From Variovorax sp. PAMC 28711 (GTDB lineage Bacteria > Pseudomonadota > Gammaproteobacteria > Burkholderiales > Burkholderiaceae_C): DNA of 64,000 nt. The stretch lies in assembly GCF_001577265.1 (NCBI RefSeq), contig NZ_CP014517.1, positions 1,417,001-1,481,000 on the forward strand, given 5' to 3'. Made by a program: the position numbers and the translations under genes. The notes beneath the pieces were generated by a model. The model ran no database searches and was not told the DNA's origin. It saw nothing but the letters and a program-made list of their open reading frames with translations. This document shows, piece after piece, positions 62,962 through 64,000 of the stretch (its first letter is position 1; each line of letters opens with the position of its first letter).

Positions 62962-64000
62962 ATGAATCCTTTTATCCGTCTTCATCCAGCCGACGATGTG
63001 GTGATCGCGCGCGCACAGCTCGTGGGCGGCGTCAGCGTCGAAGGCGTGGCGGTGCGCGGTCTGATCCCGGCCGGCCACAAGGTTGCGATGCGCGCCATCG
63101 CAACGGGCGAGCCGGTGCGCCGCTACAACCAGATCATCGGCTTCGCGAGCCGCCCCATTGCACCGGGCGAGCACGTGCACACGCAAAACCTCGACATGGG
63201 GCCCGACAAGGGCCACTTCGAGCGCGACTACGCCCACGGCGCCGACGTGAAGCCGGCGCCCGCGAAACGCGAGGCGACCTTCATGGGCATCCGGCGCGCC
63301 GACGGTCGCGTGGCCACGCGCAACTACATCGGCGTGCTGACCAGCGTGAACTGCTCGGCCACGGCCGCACGGGCCATCGCCGATCACTTTTCGCGCAAGA
63401 CGAACCCGGGCGCGCTCGCGGATTTTCCGAACGTCGACGGCATCGTCGCGTTGACGCACGGCACCGGCTGCGGCATGGACACGCAGGGCATGGGCATGCA
63501 GATCCTCGAACGCACGCTCACCGGCTACGCGACGCACCCCAACTTCGCCGGCGTGCTGGTGGTCGGGCTGGGCTGCGAGGCCAACCAGATCAACGCCTGG
63601 CTCGCGACCGGGCACCTGGCCGAAGGCGAGAACTTCCGCACCTTCAACATCCAGGACACCGGCGGCACGCGCAAGACGGTGGAGAAGGGTATCGCGCTGA
63701 TCAACGAGATGCTGCCGCGTGCCAACGCGGTGACGCGCGAGCCCTGCAGCGCGGCGCACATCACGATCGGACTGCAATGCGGCGGCTCGGACGGCTATTC
63801 GGGCATCAGCGCGAACCCGGCGCTCGGTGCGGCGGTCGATCTGCTGGTCGCCCATGGCGGCACCGCCATCCTCAGCGAAACACCCGAGGTGTACGGCGCC
63901 GAGCACCTGCTGACGCGCCGCGCCGTGAAGCGCGAAGTGGGCGAGAAGCTGGTGAAACGCATCGAATGGTGGGAGCGCTACACCGAGATCAACCAGGGCG
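62962..64000 (+). CDS. UxaA family altronate/galactarate dehydratase (3' partial)
   Basis: About 346 residues are present; the gene continues past the window. An N-terminal SAF domain (residues 1-75, DDVVIARAQLVGGVSVEGVAV and IAPGEHVHTQNL) precedes the GD_AH catalytic domain with ADGRVATRNYIGVLTSVNCSATAAR, LTHGTGCGMD, GLGCEANQI and QCGGSDGYSGISANP. Cys and His residues bind the Fe or Fe-S centre in the family. It dehydrates a hexonate or related sugar acid to a 2-keto-3-deoxy acid, which fits the adjacent dehydrogenase and FAH genes. Confidence 0.92.
   Translation, partial: MNPFIRLHPADDVVIARAQLVGGVSVEGVAVRGLIPAGHKVAMRAIATGEPVRRYNQIIGFASRPIAPGEHVHTQNLDMGPDKGHFERDYAHGADVKPAPAKREATFMGIRRADGRVATRNYIGVLTSVNCSATAARAIADHFSRKTNPGALADFPNVDGIVALTHGTGCGMDTQGMGMQILERTLTGYATHPNFAGVLVVGLGCEANQINAWLATGHLAEGENFRTFNIQDTGGTRKTVEKGIALINEMLPRANAVTREPCSAAHITIGLQCGGSDGYSGISANPALGAAVDLLVAHGGTAILSETPEVYGAEHLLTRRAVKREVGEKLVKRIEWWERYTEINQG

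Overview
The window is a gene-dense, GC-rich chromosomal segment with almost no non-coding DNA. Many genes are joined by ATGA, GTGA or TGATG overlaps. The gene content (class-B RNase P RNA excluded; a type A rnpB, ProQ/FinO protein, gltIJKL importer, two TRAP transporters, TetR-led beta-oxidation operon, CzcA-type efflux) points to a betaproteobacterium of the Comamonadaceae, most like Variovorax. That assignment is inference from gene families, since no 16S gene is present. I see no phage, transposase, CRISPR array or integrase.

Layout, left half. 1-8567 (+) is a catabolic block: a peptide/opine-type ABC importer (its binding protein cut by the window edge), two acyl-CoA ligases, an acyl-CoA carboxylase carboxyltransferase and a free-standing 71-residue biotin carrier. 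8583-14671 (-) encodes a CzcB-CzcA-OMF heavy-metal-type RND pump plus a small exported protein. It is divergent from its likely two-component regulator (14817-16918, +). 16978-19370 (+) holds a Nudix/metallo-beta-lactamase fusion and a degenerate pseudouridine-synthase paralogue facing rnpB (19378-19742, -). 19739-27387 has an AraC regulator divergent from tehA, then cysK, an FAD oxidoreductase, a VUT/YhhQ transporter, a flavin reductase, a ProQ protein and htpX. 27441-30051 (-) is pyrC-NYN-DUF3025.

Layout, right half. 30170-34445 (+) is an amidase followed by a TRAP transporter. 34509-37658 (-) is gltIJKL, followed by a LysR gene, a 2-hydroxyacid dehydrogenase and an Atm1-type ABC exporter. 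42738-44695 is a small region of unlike composition with two unknown genes. 44811-54406 (-) reads as one nine-gene operon for acyl-CoA degradation, led by a TetR gene with a strong palindrome at its start codon. Next come a PQQ-type sugar dehydrogenase and a small internally repeated exported protein. 56749 to the right edge is a sugar-acid cluster: an FAH-family hydrolase and two short-chain dehydrogenases (-), divergent from a GntR regulator, a TRAP transporter and a UxaA-type dehydratase cut by the window end.

How the genes work together. Most of the window is uptake plus carbon catabolism: importer-ligase-carboxylase at the left edge, TRAP plus amidase in the middle, beta-oxidation at 45-54 kb, and a TRAP plus diketo-type sugar-acid pathway at 57-64 kb. 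Operator-like palindromes or repeats are visible at 14727-14766, 38946-38960, 54411-54444 and 59174-59191. The least expected items are the pseudouridine-synthase paralogue with several altered active-site residues, the Nudix-MBL fusion, a DUF2147 protein inside the beta-oxidation operon, and the repeated exported protein at 56.2 kb. None of these proves a new system; each is a testable lead.
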